Shown: positions 44,912 to 53,871 of the stretch, one piece after another | Position numbering within the stretch: position 1 is the first letter of the stretch | Layout: every line of letters starts with the position of its first letter | From: Brachybacterium halotolerans | GTDB taxonomy: Bacteria > Actinomycetota > Actinomycetes > Actinomycetales > Dermabacteraceae | DNA length: 64,000 nucleotides | Direction: 5' to 3' | NCBI RefSeq assembly: GCF_016623465.1 | Contig: NZ_JAEDAJ010000013.1 | Coordinates: 16,784 to 80,783, forward strand | Program-made: the position numbers and the translations under genes | The notes under the pieces: model-generated | What the model was told of the DNA's origin: nothing | Seen by the model: only the letters and a program-made list of their open reading frames with translations | Databases searched by the model: none

Positions 44912-45775
44912 TCAGCGCCCGGCGGCGTCGAGGATCTGCGCGACGACGTCGGGGCCGAACTCGTACACGGGCCGTTCGGGATCCTCGAGGGTGTCCCCGC
45001 CGCTGGCCCACTCGGCGCTCGTGGCGCGGACCCCCGGGGCACCGGGGGCGTCGATCTCCACGAGCTGCGCGCCCGAGCGCGCCCCGGCCCGTTCGACGCC
45101 GCCCGGGGCGAGCGGGTCGACCACGTTGGTGATACCGGGGCAGACGAGCACCGGGATGCCGGCGATGCTGCCCGTCATCGGGTGGTGGTAGTGGCCGGAC
45201 AGGATCGCGCGCACGTCGCTGCCCGCGAGGACGTCGGCGAGCGCGTCGAGGCCGTCGAGGTCCAGGCCCCGCAGCAGCGGCGTCGCGCCGACGAGCGGCG
45301 GGTGGTGGATCGCGAGGACCGTCGGCGCGTCGCCCGGCGACCCGAGCACGCCGCGCAGCCACTCGAGCTGCTCGGGGTCGAGGTGCCCGTAACCGGCGCC
45401 GGGGACGCTGGAGTCCAGGACGATCACGAGCCCGCCACCGGGGAGGGCGTGGACGCGGTCCTGCCACGGGCCTCCGTGGTCTCCGGGCCCGGCGACCTCG
45501 GTGTAGGCGGCGGGCACGTCGTGGTTGCCCATGGTGACCACGAGCTCGGCCCCGAGTTCAGCGGCGAAGGGGTCGAGGATCTCGTGCAGCAGGCGGTAGC
45601 TCGCGACGCTGCCGTCGTCCGAGGCGTCGCCCGTGTGGACCACGACGTCCACCCCCTCCATCCCGCGCACGCGCGCGAGGAGCGCCTGCAGGGCGGCGGC
45701 GGTGTCGATGCGGTCGTAGTGGCGGGAGGCCGGGTCCCCGTAGAGGTGGGTGTCCGTCAGCTGCAGGATGCGCAT
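44912..45775 (-). CDS. Class III cyclic nucleotide phosphodiesterase-like metallophosphoesterase (CpdA-like)
   Basis: 287 residues from the ATG at 45775. The dinuclear-metal motifs run in order: LTDTHL (Asp8, His10), VVHTGDASDDG, MGNHD, AIHHPPL and SGHYHHP. This series and the length fit Rv0805/CpdA-type 3',5'-cAMP phosphodiesterases. Other phosphomonoester or diester substrates remain possible. The gene is 46 bp downstream of the GAP-family gene on the same strand. Confidence 0.85.
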   Translation of the reverse strand: MRILQLTDTHLYGDPASRHYDRIDTAAALQALLARVRGMEGVDVVVHTGDASDDGSVASYRLLHEILDPFAAELGAELVVTMGNHDVPAAYTEVAGPGDHGGPWQDRVHALPGGGLVIVLDSSVPGAGYGHLDPEQLEWLRGVLGSPGDAPTVLAIHHPPLVGATPLLRGLDLDGLDALADVLAGSDVRAILSGHYHHPMTGSIAGIPVLVCPGITNVVDPLAPGGVERAGARSGAQLVEIDAPGAPGVRATSAEWASGGDTLEDPERPVYEFGPDVVAQILDAAGR

Positions 45776-45821
45776 GGCGCCAGCCTACGAGGGGAGGCCG
45801 ACGGATCAGATCCATCCCGGC

Positions 45822-46505
45822 TCAGCCGTGGTGCCCGAAGACGCTGAGCGCGAGGAACACGAGCCCTGCGACGGCGAGGCCGACGGCGATCCACGGGCGC
45901 AGATCGGCGCGCGCGAGACGGTCGCTGAGGCGGGTGATGCGTCGGGCGAGACGGGGGAAGGCCTGCCAGGCACGGGCGGCGAGCAGGTAGGGGCCGGTCA
46001 GGGCGGCGAGGAACATGGCGTACTCGAGGACCTGCAGGGCGATCACGGGGGTCGCGGCGGTGAGGACGCGGCCGGTGATGTACATGGTCGCCATCCCGCT
46101 GAGGCTGGACATGGCCTCGCCCGTGCCGATCGCGACCAGCCGGGCCGGGGTCTCGCGGCGCGGGGGTCGATGAGTCCTCGGCCGACGGCGCCTCGCGCTG
46201 CGCGCGAGGACGAGAGCGGCGAGGAGCAGCAGCACACCGGCGACCAGATCGACGCCGCGCCGCACGAGCAGGCGCTGGGCGTCGGTCTTCGCGAGCGCCG
46301 TGAGCGTCTCGGGCTCGACCACCCGGAAGAGCAGCAGATAGATCGTCGCGCCGAGGGCAAGGCCCGCGCACATCCAGGTGATCGAGCGCGCGGCACGGGA
46401 TGAGGTGGTGAGGAGGTGCAGCGTGATCCCCGCGGTCGACGGGCTGAAGCCGAAGACGAGCCCGAGGCCCACGAGGCTCACGGCCGCCGCGATCAGCGCA
46501 TGCAT
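45822..46505 (-). CDS. GAP family (Sap-like) membrane protein
   Basis: 227 residues from the ATG at 46505. About six membrane helices in two sets of three, with ISLVGLGLVFGFSPST-like first helix (ending SPSTAGITLHLL), SITWMCAGLALGATIYLLLF and a long basic cytosolic loop RRRRPRTHRPPRRE in the middle. The pattern resembles the actinobacterial GAP/Sap family, some members of which aid glycolipid export (GAP, Sap in mycobacteria). Function here is inferred only from that resemblance. Confidence 0.65.
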   Translation of the reverse strand: MHALIAAAVSLVGLGLVFGFSPSTAGITLHLLTTSSRAARSITWMCAGLALGATIYLLLFRVVEPETLTALAKTDAQRLLVRRGVDLVAGVLLLLAALVLARSARRRRPRTHRPPRRETPARLVAIGTGEAMSSLSGMATMYITGRVLTAATPVIALQVLEYAMFLAALTGPYLLAARAWQAFPRLARRITRLSDRLARADLRPWIAVGLAVAGLVFLALSVFGHHG

Positions 46506-46562
46506 GCCCTCCCCCTCTCCCCTGTCGTGGACACCTTCGCATGCCTCGGCGCCGCGCACGAC

Positions 46563-46598
46563 GCAGGGCCGCCCCGCACGGATGCGGGACGGCCCTGC
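46563..46598 (-). terminator. Terminator hairpin after the peptide ABC operon
   Basis: GCAGGGCCGCCCCGCA (46563-46578), loop CGGA, TGCGGGACGGCCCTGC (46583-46598): 16-bp stem with one mismatch, 14 bp past the binding-protein stop. No T-run. Confidence 0.65.
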
Positions 46599-46611
46599 GC
46601 GAGGAGGGCGA

Positions 46612-48333
46612 TCAGCCCTTGAGCTTGTCGGAGTCCTTCACGTAGCCGATGGTCGTCCAGTTCGGGCTCTGGAAGCCCCACGCGCCGTAGTTCGCGAGAT
46701 CGTCGTTCTCGACGTAGAAGTCGTAGGACTGCCACAGCGGGATGGTCCCGGCGAGCTGCCAGAGGTTCGCGTCGATCTCGTTGATGAGGTCCAGTCGCTT
46801 GGTCTCATCGGTCTCGACCGCAGCCTCGTCGATCAGCTTGTCGGTGTCCGTGTCGCCGACCTTGCCGAAGTTCTGCTCGCCCTTCGACTTCCAGATCGAG
46901 TCGCCGCTGGAGAGGAAGGGGTTGCCGACCCAGCCGAAGAGGGTGAGATCGAAGTCGCCGGGGATCACGTACTTCGAGAAGAGATCCGTCGGCGGGACCT
47001 TCTGCACCTTCATGTTGATGCCCACGGCCTTGAGGGCCTCCTGGACGACGGGGACCACGGCCTCGTTCGTCTTCGAGCCGTCGTTGTAGACGTACGTGAT
47101 CTCGAGCTGCTTGCCGTCCTTCATGGCCTTCTCGCCGTCCATGGTGTAGCCGGCATCCTCGAGCAGCTTCTTCGCACCATCGACGTCCTGCGTGCCGAGA
47201 TCGCCCGAGTTGTCTTTGTAGCCATCCTGGTTCGTCATCAGGATGTGGTTGCCGAGGGACTTCGTGTCCTTCGGGTAGGGCATCGTCGCGTTCACCGAGA
47301 GGAAGACCTCCTCGCGATCGATCGCCTTGAACACCGCCTGGCGAACCTTCTGGTCCTCGAGCGGCCGACCCTTCGCTCCGTTGAGGGTGATGTGGCTCCA
47401 GTTGGGGCCGGCGGCCTTCCGCAGCGTCGCCCCGTTGCCGATCATCGGCTTCACGACCGAGTACATGGCGGGCACCGTGGTGTTGATCGAGTCGAGCTGG
47501 CCGTTCTGGAACGAGGTGGCGGTCGCGGCCGGGTCCTCGATCGTCGTGAAGAGGACCTGGTCGAGCAGGGCCTTGTCCCCTGTCCAGTTGTCGTCCGGCT
47601 CCAAGAGAACGGTCTTGTTGGCGCTGTCGATCTTGGAGACCTTGTACGGCCCGCACGTGACCTTGGGCTCCTTGATCCACCCTTCGTTGAAGGACTTCGC
47701 GGACTCGGCAAGGGAGTCCGGCATGACGCTAGCCAGACTGATCCAGTCCGCGTACTTCTCCTTGAAAGTGATCTTGGCGATCAGCTCCGAGTCGCCCTGC
47801 TCGACCTTGTCCACCTTCGAGTACCCCTCGGACGACGCAATGGCGTAGTCCTTCTTCTCACCGCTCATGACGCTGAAGACGTTCTCGATGGACGTGAAGT
47901 CGACCGGCGTGCCGTCGGACCACTTGAGATCGGGGTTGAGCTCGATCTCCATCACCTGCGGGTCCTCGCTGGTGAGCTCCACCCGCTTGGCATATGCAGG
48001 GTTCGCAGTGACCTCACCCGATGCGCTGTACTGAATGAGCGAAGGCGAGAGGGCCTCCGAGATCTCGGTCGTGTTGGCCTCGTTGCCATCCGTGTGGAAG
48101 GTGTTCCAGTTCGCGGGGAACGCATTGTTGGCGAGGCGCAAAGAGCCGCCCTCGCCCAGCTCGGAGCGGTCCTTGGGATTGATGTCGTTGGCATCGGCCG
48201 CGATCGCCTCACCGCCGCCGTCGCTGCCGCCGGACCCACCACCCTGACCGTTGTCCTGGCTGCAGCCCACGAGGGCCACACCCGTCACGGACAGCGCTGT
48301 CGCGCCGAGCATGGAACGCCGCGTGAATCGCAT
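46612..48333 (-). CDS. Peptide/nickel-type ABC transporter solute-binding lipoprotein
   Basis: Binds an oligopeptide or similar ligand outside the membrane (SBP family 5). 573 residues; the ATG at 48333 has GAAGGAG upstream, better than the ATG at 48354. The signal MRFTRRSMLGATALS carries a twin-arginine-like pair and the lipobox ALVGC, then a Gly/Ser linker. Family 5 features include NPDLKWSDGTPVDFTSIENVF split by a few residues, VRQAVFKAIDREEVF and the C-terminal LWQLAGTIPLWQSYDFYVEN. It is last in the operon after dppB, dppC and the ATPase gene, with a leader hairpin at 48354-48374 that may raise or protect its message. Substrate unknown. Confidence 0.92.
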   Translation of the reverse strand: MRFTRRSMLGATALSVTGVALVGCSQDNGQGGGSGGSDGGGEAIAADANDINPKDRSELGEGGSLRLANNAFPANWNTFHTDGNEANTTEISEALSPSLIQYSASGEVTANPAYAKRVELTSEDPQVMEIELNPDLKWSDGTPVDFTSIENVFSVMSGEKKDYAIASSEGYSKVDKVEQGDSELIAKITFKEKYADWISLASVMPDSLAESAKSFNEGWIKEPKVTCGPYKVSKIDSANKTVLLEPDDNWTGDKALLDQVLFTTIEDPAATATSFQNGQLDSINTTVPAMYSVVKPMIGNGATLRKAAGPNWSHITLNGAKGRPLEDQKVRQAVFKAIDREEVFLSVNATMPYPKDTKSLGNHILMTNQDGYKDNSGDLGTQDVDGAKKLLEDAGYTMDGEKAMKDGKQLEITYVYNDGSKTNEAVVPVVQEALKAVGINMKVQKVPPTDLFSKYVIPGDFDLTLFGWVGNPFLSSGDSIWKSKGEQNFGKVGDTDTDKLIDEAAVETDETKRLDLINEIDANLWQLAGTIPLWQSYDFYVENDDLANYGAWGFQSPNWTTIGYVKDSDKLKG

Positions 48334-48353
48334 ATGTCTCTCCTTCATGCGCA

Positions 48354-48374
48354 CGCCCCGATCCTTTCGGGGCG
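48354..48374 (-). promoter_or_regulatory. Leader hairpin of the binding-protein gene
   Basis: CGCCCCGA (48354-48361), loop TCCTT, TCGGGGCG (48367-48374), 21 bp upstream of the start codon in the 197-bp gap after the ATPase gene. A possible mRNA-stability element or separate-expression signal. The AT-richer stretch at 48485-48515 could hold a promoter, but I cannot assign one. Confidence 0.5.
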
Positions 48375-48530
48375 GCTCGTCTCATCCCCTCGGCGCGCGT
48401 TCCGACCTCCGATGGTCGACGTGACGTGCTGCACAAGGTGTGCCCAGCATACGGACGTCGACCGGCGCCGTCGTGCATCTGAACAGGGTGTTATCCATTC
48501 GCAACGTTTAACGGGCAGCCGGTCCCGGCG

Positions 48531-50300
48531 TCAGGCGCGCACGCTACCCGAGGACTCCGCAGTCCCCCCGGCGGCGTGCCCGCGGAAGGCCGCCGCATCG
48601 ATCACGTTGCGGCTGCGGGTCCGCGCAACCTTCGGATCGGGGATCGGAACCGCTGCGAGCAGCTCCTTGGTGTACTCGTGCTGCGGATCGTCGAAGACGC
48701 GCTCCGTCGGCCCGGACTCGACGATCTGCCCTTTGCGCATCACGGAGATGCGGTCGGAGATGTGGCGGACCACCGAGAGATCGTGCGAGACGAAGAGGTA
48801 GGACACGCCCAGGCGGGTCTTGAGGTCTGCGAGCAGGGCGAGCACGCCCGCCTGCACGGTCACGTCCAAGGCCGACGTCGGCTCGTCGAGGATGATCAGC
48901 TTCGGATCGCAGGCGAGGGCACGAGCCACGCCCACACGCTGGCGCTGACCGCCGGAGAATTCGGTGGGGTACCGCGATGCATGCTCGGGCTTCAGCTCGA
49001 CCGTCTTGAGCAGCCAGTCCACCCGTTCGTTCATCTTCTTCGCGCTGTACCCCTGGACCCGCATGGGCTCCTTGAGGATGTCGCCGATGGGCATGCGGGG
49101 ATCCAACGAGGCCATTGGATCCTGGAAGACGAGCGTGACCTCGGAGCGCAGCTTCGCCCGCTCTTTTCGGCTGAGCGAACCCGTGGGCCGTCCGTCGATG
49201 CGGATCTCGCCCTGCTGTGGGGTGCGCAGCTGCATGATCTCCATGAGCGTGGTGGTCTTGCCGCAGCCCGACTCCCCCACCAGGGCCATGCACTCGCCCT
49301 CGCGGATGTCGAAGGAGATGCCGTCGACCGCGCGCTGCTCGCCCACCTTGCGGCGCACCACGGCACCCTTGGTGATCGGGTAGATGCGGTGGAGGTCTTC
49401 GACCGCGAGGACGACGGGCCGCTCCTCGCGGGGTCGGGAGTCCTCCGAGGTGGCGACCTCTGCGACCTTGCGCATCGCCGCCCCGGCGACACTGCCGCCC
49501 TCGGCGCCCTGATCGATCCGCGGGACGGCTGAGAGGAGGTTCCGCGTGTACTGCTCGCGCGGCTCGTAGAAGATCTGCTCGACGTCGCCGGTCTCGACCA
49601 TCTGCGCGTCCTTCATCACGAGCACGCGATCGGCGAAGCCCGCGACCACCCCCATGTCATGGGTGATGAGGATGGTGGCCGCGCCCAGCATCTCCTGCGC
49701 GGACTTCAGCAGCTCCATCACCTGGGCCTGGATGGTGACGTCCAGGGCGGTGGTGGGCTCGTCGGCGATGATCAGCTCGGGCTCGTTGGCGATCGCCATC
49801 GCGATCATGACCCTCTGGCGCATGCCGCCCGAGAACTCGTGCGGATACTGCTGTGCCCGGCGCCGGGGCTCCGGGATGCCCACGGCCTCCAGCAGCTCGA
49901 TCGCGCGATCGGCCGCCTTCTGCTTGCTGACGTCCGGGTGGTGGATGCGCACCACCTCGGAGATCTGGTCGCCCACGGTGAAGACGGGTGTCAGCGCCGA
50001 GAGCGGGTCCTGGAAGACCATCGAGATGGTGTCGCCGCGGAGCTGGGAGAGCTCGCGATCGTTCATCGTGAAGATCTTCTTGCCCATCAGCTCGATGTCG
50101 CCGGTGATCTGGGCGGAGCCGGGCAGCAGGCCCATGACGGCCAGCGAGCTCACGGACTTGCCGGAACCGGACTCCCCGACGATGGCCAGGGCCTCGCCGG
50201 GGCGGACCTGGTAGCTGAGGTTCTGGACGGCCTGGACATGGCCCGCCTCGGTCTCGAAGCCGACGCTGAGGTCCGTGACGGTCAGGATGGGGTCGCTCAT
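48531..50300 (-). CDS. Fused double ATP-binding protein of peptide ABC importer (DppD-DppF type)
   Basis: 589 residues from the ATG at 50300. Two complete ABC ATPase domains in one chain. Domain 1: Walker A GESGSGKSVSS, signature FSGGMRQRVMIAMAI, Walker B ELIIADEPTTALD. Domain 2: GESGCGKTTTLMEI, FSGGQRQRVGVARAL, KLIILDEPTSALD. Both end in the oligopeptide-type tail (YTRNLLSAVPRI and YTKELLAAVPIPDP). They correspond to separate DppD and DppF (or OppD/OppF) in other bacteria. This fused form is common in Actinobacteria. Third gene of the importer operon, 14 bp after dppC. Confidence 0.95.
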   Translation of the reverse strand: MSDPILTVTDLSVGFETEAGHVQAVQNLSYQVRPGEALAIVGESGSGKSVSSLAVMGLLPGSAQITGDIELMGKKIFTMNDRELSQLRGDTISMVFQDPLSALTPVFTVGDQISEVVRIHHPDVSKQKAADRAIELLEAVGIPEPRRRAQQYPHEFSGGMRQRVMIAMAIANEPELIIADEPTTALDVTIQAQVMELLKSAQEMLGAATILITHDMGVVAGFADRVLVMKDAQMVETGDVEQIFYEPREQYTRNLLSAVPRIDQGAEGGSVAGAAMRKVAEVATSEDSRPREERPVVLAVEDLHRIYPITKGAVVRRKVGEQRAVDGISFDIREGECMALVGESGCGKTTTLMEIMQLRTPQQGEIRIDGRPTGSLSRKERAKLRSEVTLVFQDPMASLDPRMPIGDILKEPMRVQGYSAKKMNERVDWLLKTVELKPEHASRYPTEFSGGQRQRVGVARALACDPKLIILDEPTSALDVTVQAGVLALLADLKTRLGVSYLFVSHDLSVVRHISDRISVMRKGQIVESGPTERVFDDPQHEYTKELLAAVPIPDPKVARTRSRNVIDAAAFRGHAAGGTAESSGSVRA

Positions 50301-50314
50301 TCCTGCTGTTCCTC

Positions 50315-51319
50315 TCAGACCCGGCTCGAGCCGCTGGTCGGGTCGAGGGCGTCGCGCAGGGCTTCGCCCATCAGATTGACGGAGATGACGAGGGCCGCCA
50401 GCACCATGGCCGGCGGGATCCAGGTCCAGGGGGCGGCGATGTTGTAGGCCTGCAGCACTGTGCCCAGGGAGACGTTGGGGTACTGGATCCCGAAGCCGAT
50501 GAACGACAGGCCCGTCTCTCCGAGGATCGCGGCGCTCACGCCCAGCGTGGTGTCGATGATGATCCAACTGGCGATGTTCGGGATGATGTGCCGCACGATC
50601 GTGGTCACCGGGTTCACGCCCATGAAGCGCGAGGCCTCCACGTACTCGGTGCGCACGAGCTGCTGCGTCATCGCCCGCAGCACACGGGCGGTCAGCATCC
50701 ACGAGAAGATCGCGAGCAGCGGGATCAGCCACAGCCAGCTCGCCTGCTGGAGCACCGGGCTGAACAGCATCAGCAGCAGCAGCGACGGGATCACCAGGAA
50801 CAGATTGATGAGGTTCACCAGCGCGCCGTCGACGAACGCGCCCCAGCGGCCCTTGTAGCTCACATACCCGGCGACGGTGCCCACGATCAGGGCGAGCACC
50901 GTGGTCAGGAGCGCGGTGCCCGCACCGATGACGAGCGAGATCCGCAGGCCCACCATGGTGCGCGCGAAGATGTCGTAACCGTTCTCGTCGACACCGAACC
51001 AGTGGTACTGGGAAGGGCCGGTGAGCGCATTGCGGAGGTCCCGCTCGAAAGGCTCGTACTGGTATGCCATCGGGGCGAAGATCGCACCGAGGATCAGCAA
51101 CAGCACCACCACCATGCCGATCAGGGCACCGGGGTTGCGCAGGAATCGTCGGCGCAGCAGTTCGCCACGGCCGATGGACTCGAGCGACCGCGCATCGCCC
51201 TCGGGCGGCTCGGCCTCGCTGGGCGGCATCCCCTCGAGCACCGAGTTCGCCCGGTGGTCGGTCTCGACCTGCAGAGCGGCGGCGTCGTCCGTTCCGCGCA
51301 TATCCGAAGGATTCGTCAT
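50315..51319 (-). CDS. Peptide ABC transporter permease (DppC-like)
   Basis: 334 residues from the ATG at 51319. A ~60-residue hydrophilic N-terminus precedes the first helix (LIGMVVVLLLILGAIFAP). The OppBC family features are HWFGVDENGYDIFARTMVGLR split over the loop, YVEASRFMGVNPVTTIVRHI (the EAA coupling loop) and GETGLSFIGFGIQ. Forms a heterodimer with DppB. Second gene of the operon. Confidence 0.95.
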   Translation of the reverse strand: MTNPSDMRGTDDAAALQVETDHRANSVLEGMPPSEAEPPEGDARSLESIGRGELLRRRFLRNPGALIGMVVVLLLILGAIFAPMAYQYEPFERDLRNALTGPSQYHWFGVDENGYDIFARTMVGLRISLVIGAGTALLTTVLALIVGTVAGYVSYKGRWGAFVDGALVNLINLFLVIPSLLLLMLFSPVLQQASWLWLIPLLAIFSWMLTARVLRAMTQQLVRTEYVEASRFMGVNPVTTIVRHIIPNIASWIIIDTTLGVSAAILGETGLSFIGFGIQYPNVSLGTVLQAYNIAAPWTWIPPAMVLAALVISVNLMGEALRDALDPTSGSSRV

Positions 51320-51326
51320 CGTGCGA

Positions 51327-52313
51327 TCACCTGATCCTCGGGTCGAGAATGCCCTGCAGGAAGTCCGCGAACGTCGCGGAGAGCAGAGTCAGAATGCCGG
51401 TGTAGAGCACGACGCCGGCCGTGCCGTTGATGTCCGCGATGCCGACGGCGGAGACCGCATAGCGCCCCACGCCCTGCCAGTTGAACATCAGCTCCACGAA
51501 GAGCGAGCCGGTGAAGGCGCTGCCCACCGCGAAGGCGAAGTACTGGCCCATGGGGATCAGCGCCATCCGCAGTCCGTGGCGGTTCATCGCCCTGCCGCGG
51601 GTCAGGCCCTTGGCGCGGGCCGTGCGCAGGTAGTCGCTGCCCAGCACGTCGAGCGTGGTCACCTTCATGTACCGCGAATAGCTCGCGGCCGCGAAGATCG
51701 CGAGCACGATCGTGGGCATCACGATCGCCTTGGATTCATAGAGGAACGCGTCCCAGCCGTGCAGCAGCGGGTTGACCGGATTGATCGCCGGCAGTCCGAA
51801 GCCCGTCCGGTTCTGGATCGCCTGGTTGATCTGCTGGACCACCAGGATGACGACCGGCGTCGGGAGGGAGACGATCACGAAGGACAGCAGCGTCGCGCCG
51901 CGGTCGCCGAGCGAGTGGCGACGGACTGCAGTGAGCATCCCGACGGCGACGCCCAGGACGGTGCCGATCACGGTGCCGAGCACCACGAGGCGAAGGCTGA
52001 TCGGGATCCTCTGCTTGAGGACCTCGAGCACGGGACTCAGTTCCTTGTTCGTGCCCGTGGTGACGCCCAGGTCACCGCGCACGAGGCCGCCCAGCCAGTT
52101 CGCGTATCGCTGAAACACCGGCACGTCCGGATTGATGTTGCGCGCATTCAGGTAGGCCTGCGCCGTCCCCTCGGGGACCGGTTTCGTGGCGATCGGCGGG
52201 TACAGCACCTCTTCGGGATGCATGAGCGACGCCGCCAGCAGGTAGGCGAAGCTCGTCGCCAGGAACACGAGGATCACGTACGTGAGCACCCGTATCGAGA
52301 TGAACCTAACCAC
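51327..52313 (-). CDS. Peptide ABC transporter permease (DppB-like)
   Basis: 328 residues from a GTG at 52313, with GAGGAG five bases upstream. Opening ISIRVLTYVILVFLATSFAY is the first helix. A large external loop (~36-95) follows, as in DppB, with the family NINPDxPVFxRYxNWL-type segment (VPVFQRYANWLGGLVRGDLG). The EAA loop is DYLRTARAKGLTRGRAMNRH. First gene of the importer operon; two inverted repeats lie 70-115 bp upstream. Confidence 0.95.
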   Translation of the reverse strand: MVRFISIRVLTYVILVFLATSFAYLLAASLMHPEEVLYPPIATKPVPEGTAQAYLNARNINPDVPVFQRYANWLGGLVRGDLGVTTGTNKELSPVLEVLKQRIPISLRLVVLGTVIGTVLGVAVGMLTAVRRHSLGDRGATLLSFVIVSLPTPVVILVVQQINQAIQNRTGFGLPAINPVNPLLHGWDAFLYESKAIVMPTIVLAIFAAASYSRYMKVTTLDVLGSDYLRTARAKGLTRGRAMNRHGLRMALIPMGQYFAFAVGSAFTGSLFVELMFNWQGVGRYAVSAVGIADINGTAGVVLYTGILTLLSATFADFLQGILDPRIR

Positions 52314-52383
52314 GGATGCTCCTCGGGACGTGCGTCGTCATCTGCCAGCAATTCCTTTCACTGCCCGTAGGGCCTGCCGTCGC

Positions 52384-52428
52384 GCAGCACGGACTCCGTG
52401 CTCGAGAACGGACACGGCACCTGTGCCG
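52384..52428. promoter_or_regulatory. Two neighbouring inverted repeats upstream of dppB-like gene
   Basis: AGCACGG-ACT-CCGTGCT (52384-52400) and CACGGCA-CCTG-TGCCGTG (52411-52428) share the core CACGG. Either operator pair or leader hairpins. The rest of the 247-bp divergent gap shows nothing clear. Confidence 0.5.
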
Positions 52429-52560
52429 TGCGGGTCACCGGCCCCTCCCGGGCGACCGCTTCTCAGCGCCTCAGCGGCGCACGGCCCCACCATAGTGGCG
52501 TGGATCGGTGATCCCGTGCACAGTACGGGGCCGACGTACCCGAATCGTTATGCTCCTGCC

Positions 52561-52875
52561 ATGACTGCGGTCCATGTGCTCGTGCTCGTGGCCGGCGTCG
52601 TCGCCGCGATCGTCCTCTCCGACCTGCTGGGACACCGAGGCATCGGGGCCTGGCCCGTCGGCCTCCTCGCCCTCGTGCTCGTCCCGGTCGCCGGATACTT
52701 CTACAGCCCCTGGGTCGCGGCGCTCTCCCTCGGCCTCGCCTTCGGTGCAGGGATCATGCTGCTGGGAACACGCATCCGCAGCCTGATGCGCGAACGGCGC
52801 ATCGTCCGGGACGCCCGCGAAGCCCGGAAATCCGCGACGGAGTCCATGCTTCGCCGCAACGACGGGGCCCCCTGA
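52561..52875 (+). CDS. Small membrane protein
   Basis: 104 residues from the ATG at 52561. Three hydrophobic segments (HVLVLVAGVVAAIVLSDLL, GAWPVGLLALVLVPVAGYF and WVAALSLGLAFGAGIMLLG) and a basic cytosolic tail (RERRIVRDAREARKSATE). I do not recognise the family. It precedes the MDR gene by 6 bp and may be co-transcribed. Confidence 0.6.
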   Translation: MTAVHVLVLVAGVVAAIVLSDLLGHRGIGAWPVGLLALVLVPVAGYFYSPWVAALSLGLAFGAGIMLLGTRIRSLMRERRIVRDAREARKSATESMLRRNDGAP

Positions 52876-52881
52876 TCCACA

Positions 52882-53871
52882 ATGGATCCCATGCGCCAGA
52901 TCACCCTTCCCGCGTTCGGCCCTCCCGACGCGCTCCGCCTCGAGGACGCCCCCGCCCCGCAACCCGCCCCCGGCGAGGTCCTCGTCCGCGTCGCCTTCGC
53001 CGGGCTCAATCCCCTCGACTACAAGCTGCGCGACGGCTCCTCGGGCCGTGCCTCCGCGCTCGCCCTGCCCGCCGTGCTGGGCCGCGAGATGGTGGGCGAG
53101 GTGATCGGCGCCGGCGAGGGCGTGGACCTGGATGCCCTGGGCATGCCGGTCGGGACCCGGGTGTTCGGCGTCCGCGATCTCGGCGACATGCGCGGCACCT
53201 ACGCCGAGCAGGTCGCGATCCCCGCCGCCGATCTCGCCCCCGTCCCCGCCGGCGTCCCCGAGGCGCAGCTGCCCGTCTTCGCCGGTCTCGCGCTCGCGGG
53301 CTCCACCGCGCTCACCGCCCTCGAGGACGACGCCGAGCTCACCCCGGGCATGACCCTGCTGGTCCACGGCGGCAGCGGCGGCGTCGGCCAGATGCTCGTC
53401 CCGCTCGCCCTCCGCGCCGGCGCCTCGACGGTCTGGGCGACGGGCCGCTCCGCGAACGCGCAGCGCCTGCGCGACCTCGGCGCCCGGCCCATCGCCTACG
53501 ACACCGAGGACTGGGAGAGCGCGATCGACGCGGCCACGGACGGCCGCGGCGTCGACCGCATCATCGACGCGCACTACTTCGACACCTTCGTGCCGAGCCT
53601 CGACCATCTCGCGCCCGGCGGCAGGATCGTCGCCCTGCCGAGCCTCGCGGACGTCGCCCCGGCCCGCGAGCGCGGGATCGACGCCCGCGTCACGAAGATG
53701 GCCCCGAGCCCGCAGCGCCTGGCCGCGCTCGCCGCCGCCGTCGCGGACGGCACCCTGGACGTCGAGGTCAGCACCGTGCTGTCCCCCGCGCAGATCGCCG
53801 AGGGGCACCGCATGCTCGAGGACGGCCACACCCGCGGCAAGATCGTCCTGGACCTGCGGGAGACCGCGTGA
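52882..53871 (+). CDS. Zinc-free MDR quinone oxidoreductase-like protein
   Basis: 329 residues from ATG 52882; the in-frame ATG at 52891 (MRQITLPAFGPPDAL) is a more typical family start. NADPH-dependent medium-chain reductase of the quinone oxidoreductase group. Landmarks: VLVRVAFAGLNPLDYKLRDG, LGREMVGEVIGAGEGV, LLVHGGSGGVGQMLVPLAL (the nucleotide-binding AxxGxxG-type turn) and VWATGRSANAQRLRDLGA. The structural zinc Cys cluster is absent. Its stop overlaps the methyltransferase start (GTGA). Confidence 0.88.
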   Translation: MDPMRQITLPAFGPPDALRLEDAPAPQPAPGEVLVRVAFAGLNPLDYKLRDGSSGRASALALPAVLGREMVGEVIGAGEGVDLDALGMPVGTRVFGVRDLGDMRGTYAEQVAIPAADLAPVPAGVPEAQLPVFAGLALAGSTALTALEDDAELTPGMTLLVHGGSGGVGQMLVPLALRAGASTVWATGRSANAQRLRDLGARPIAYDTEDWESAIDAATDGRGVDRIIDAHYFDTFVPSLDHLAPGGRIVALPSLADVAPARERGIDARVTKMAPSPQRLAALAAAVADGTLDVEVSTVLSPAQIAEGHRMLEDGHTRGKIVLDLRETA

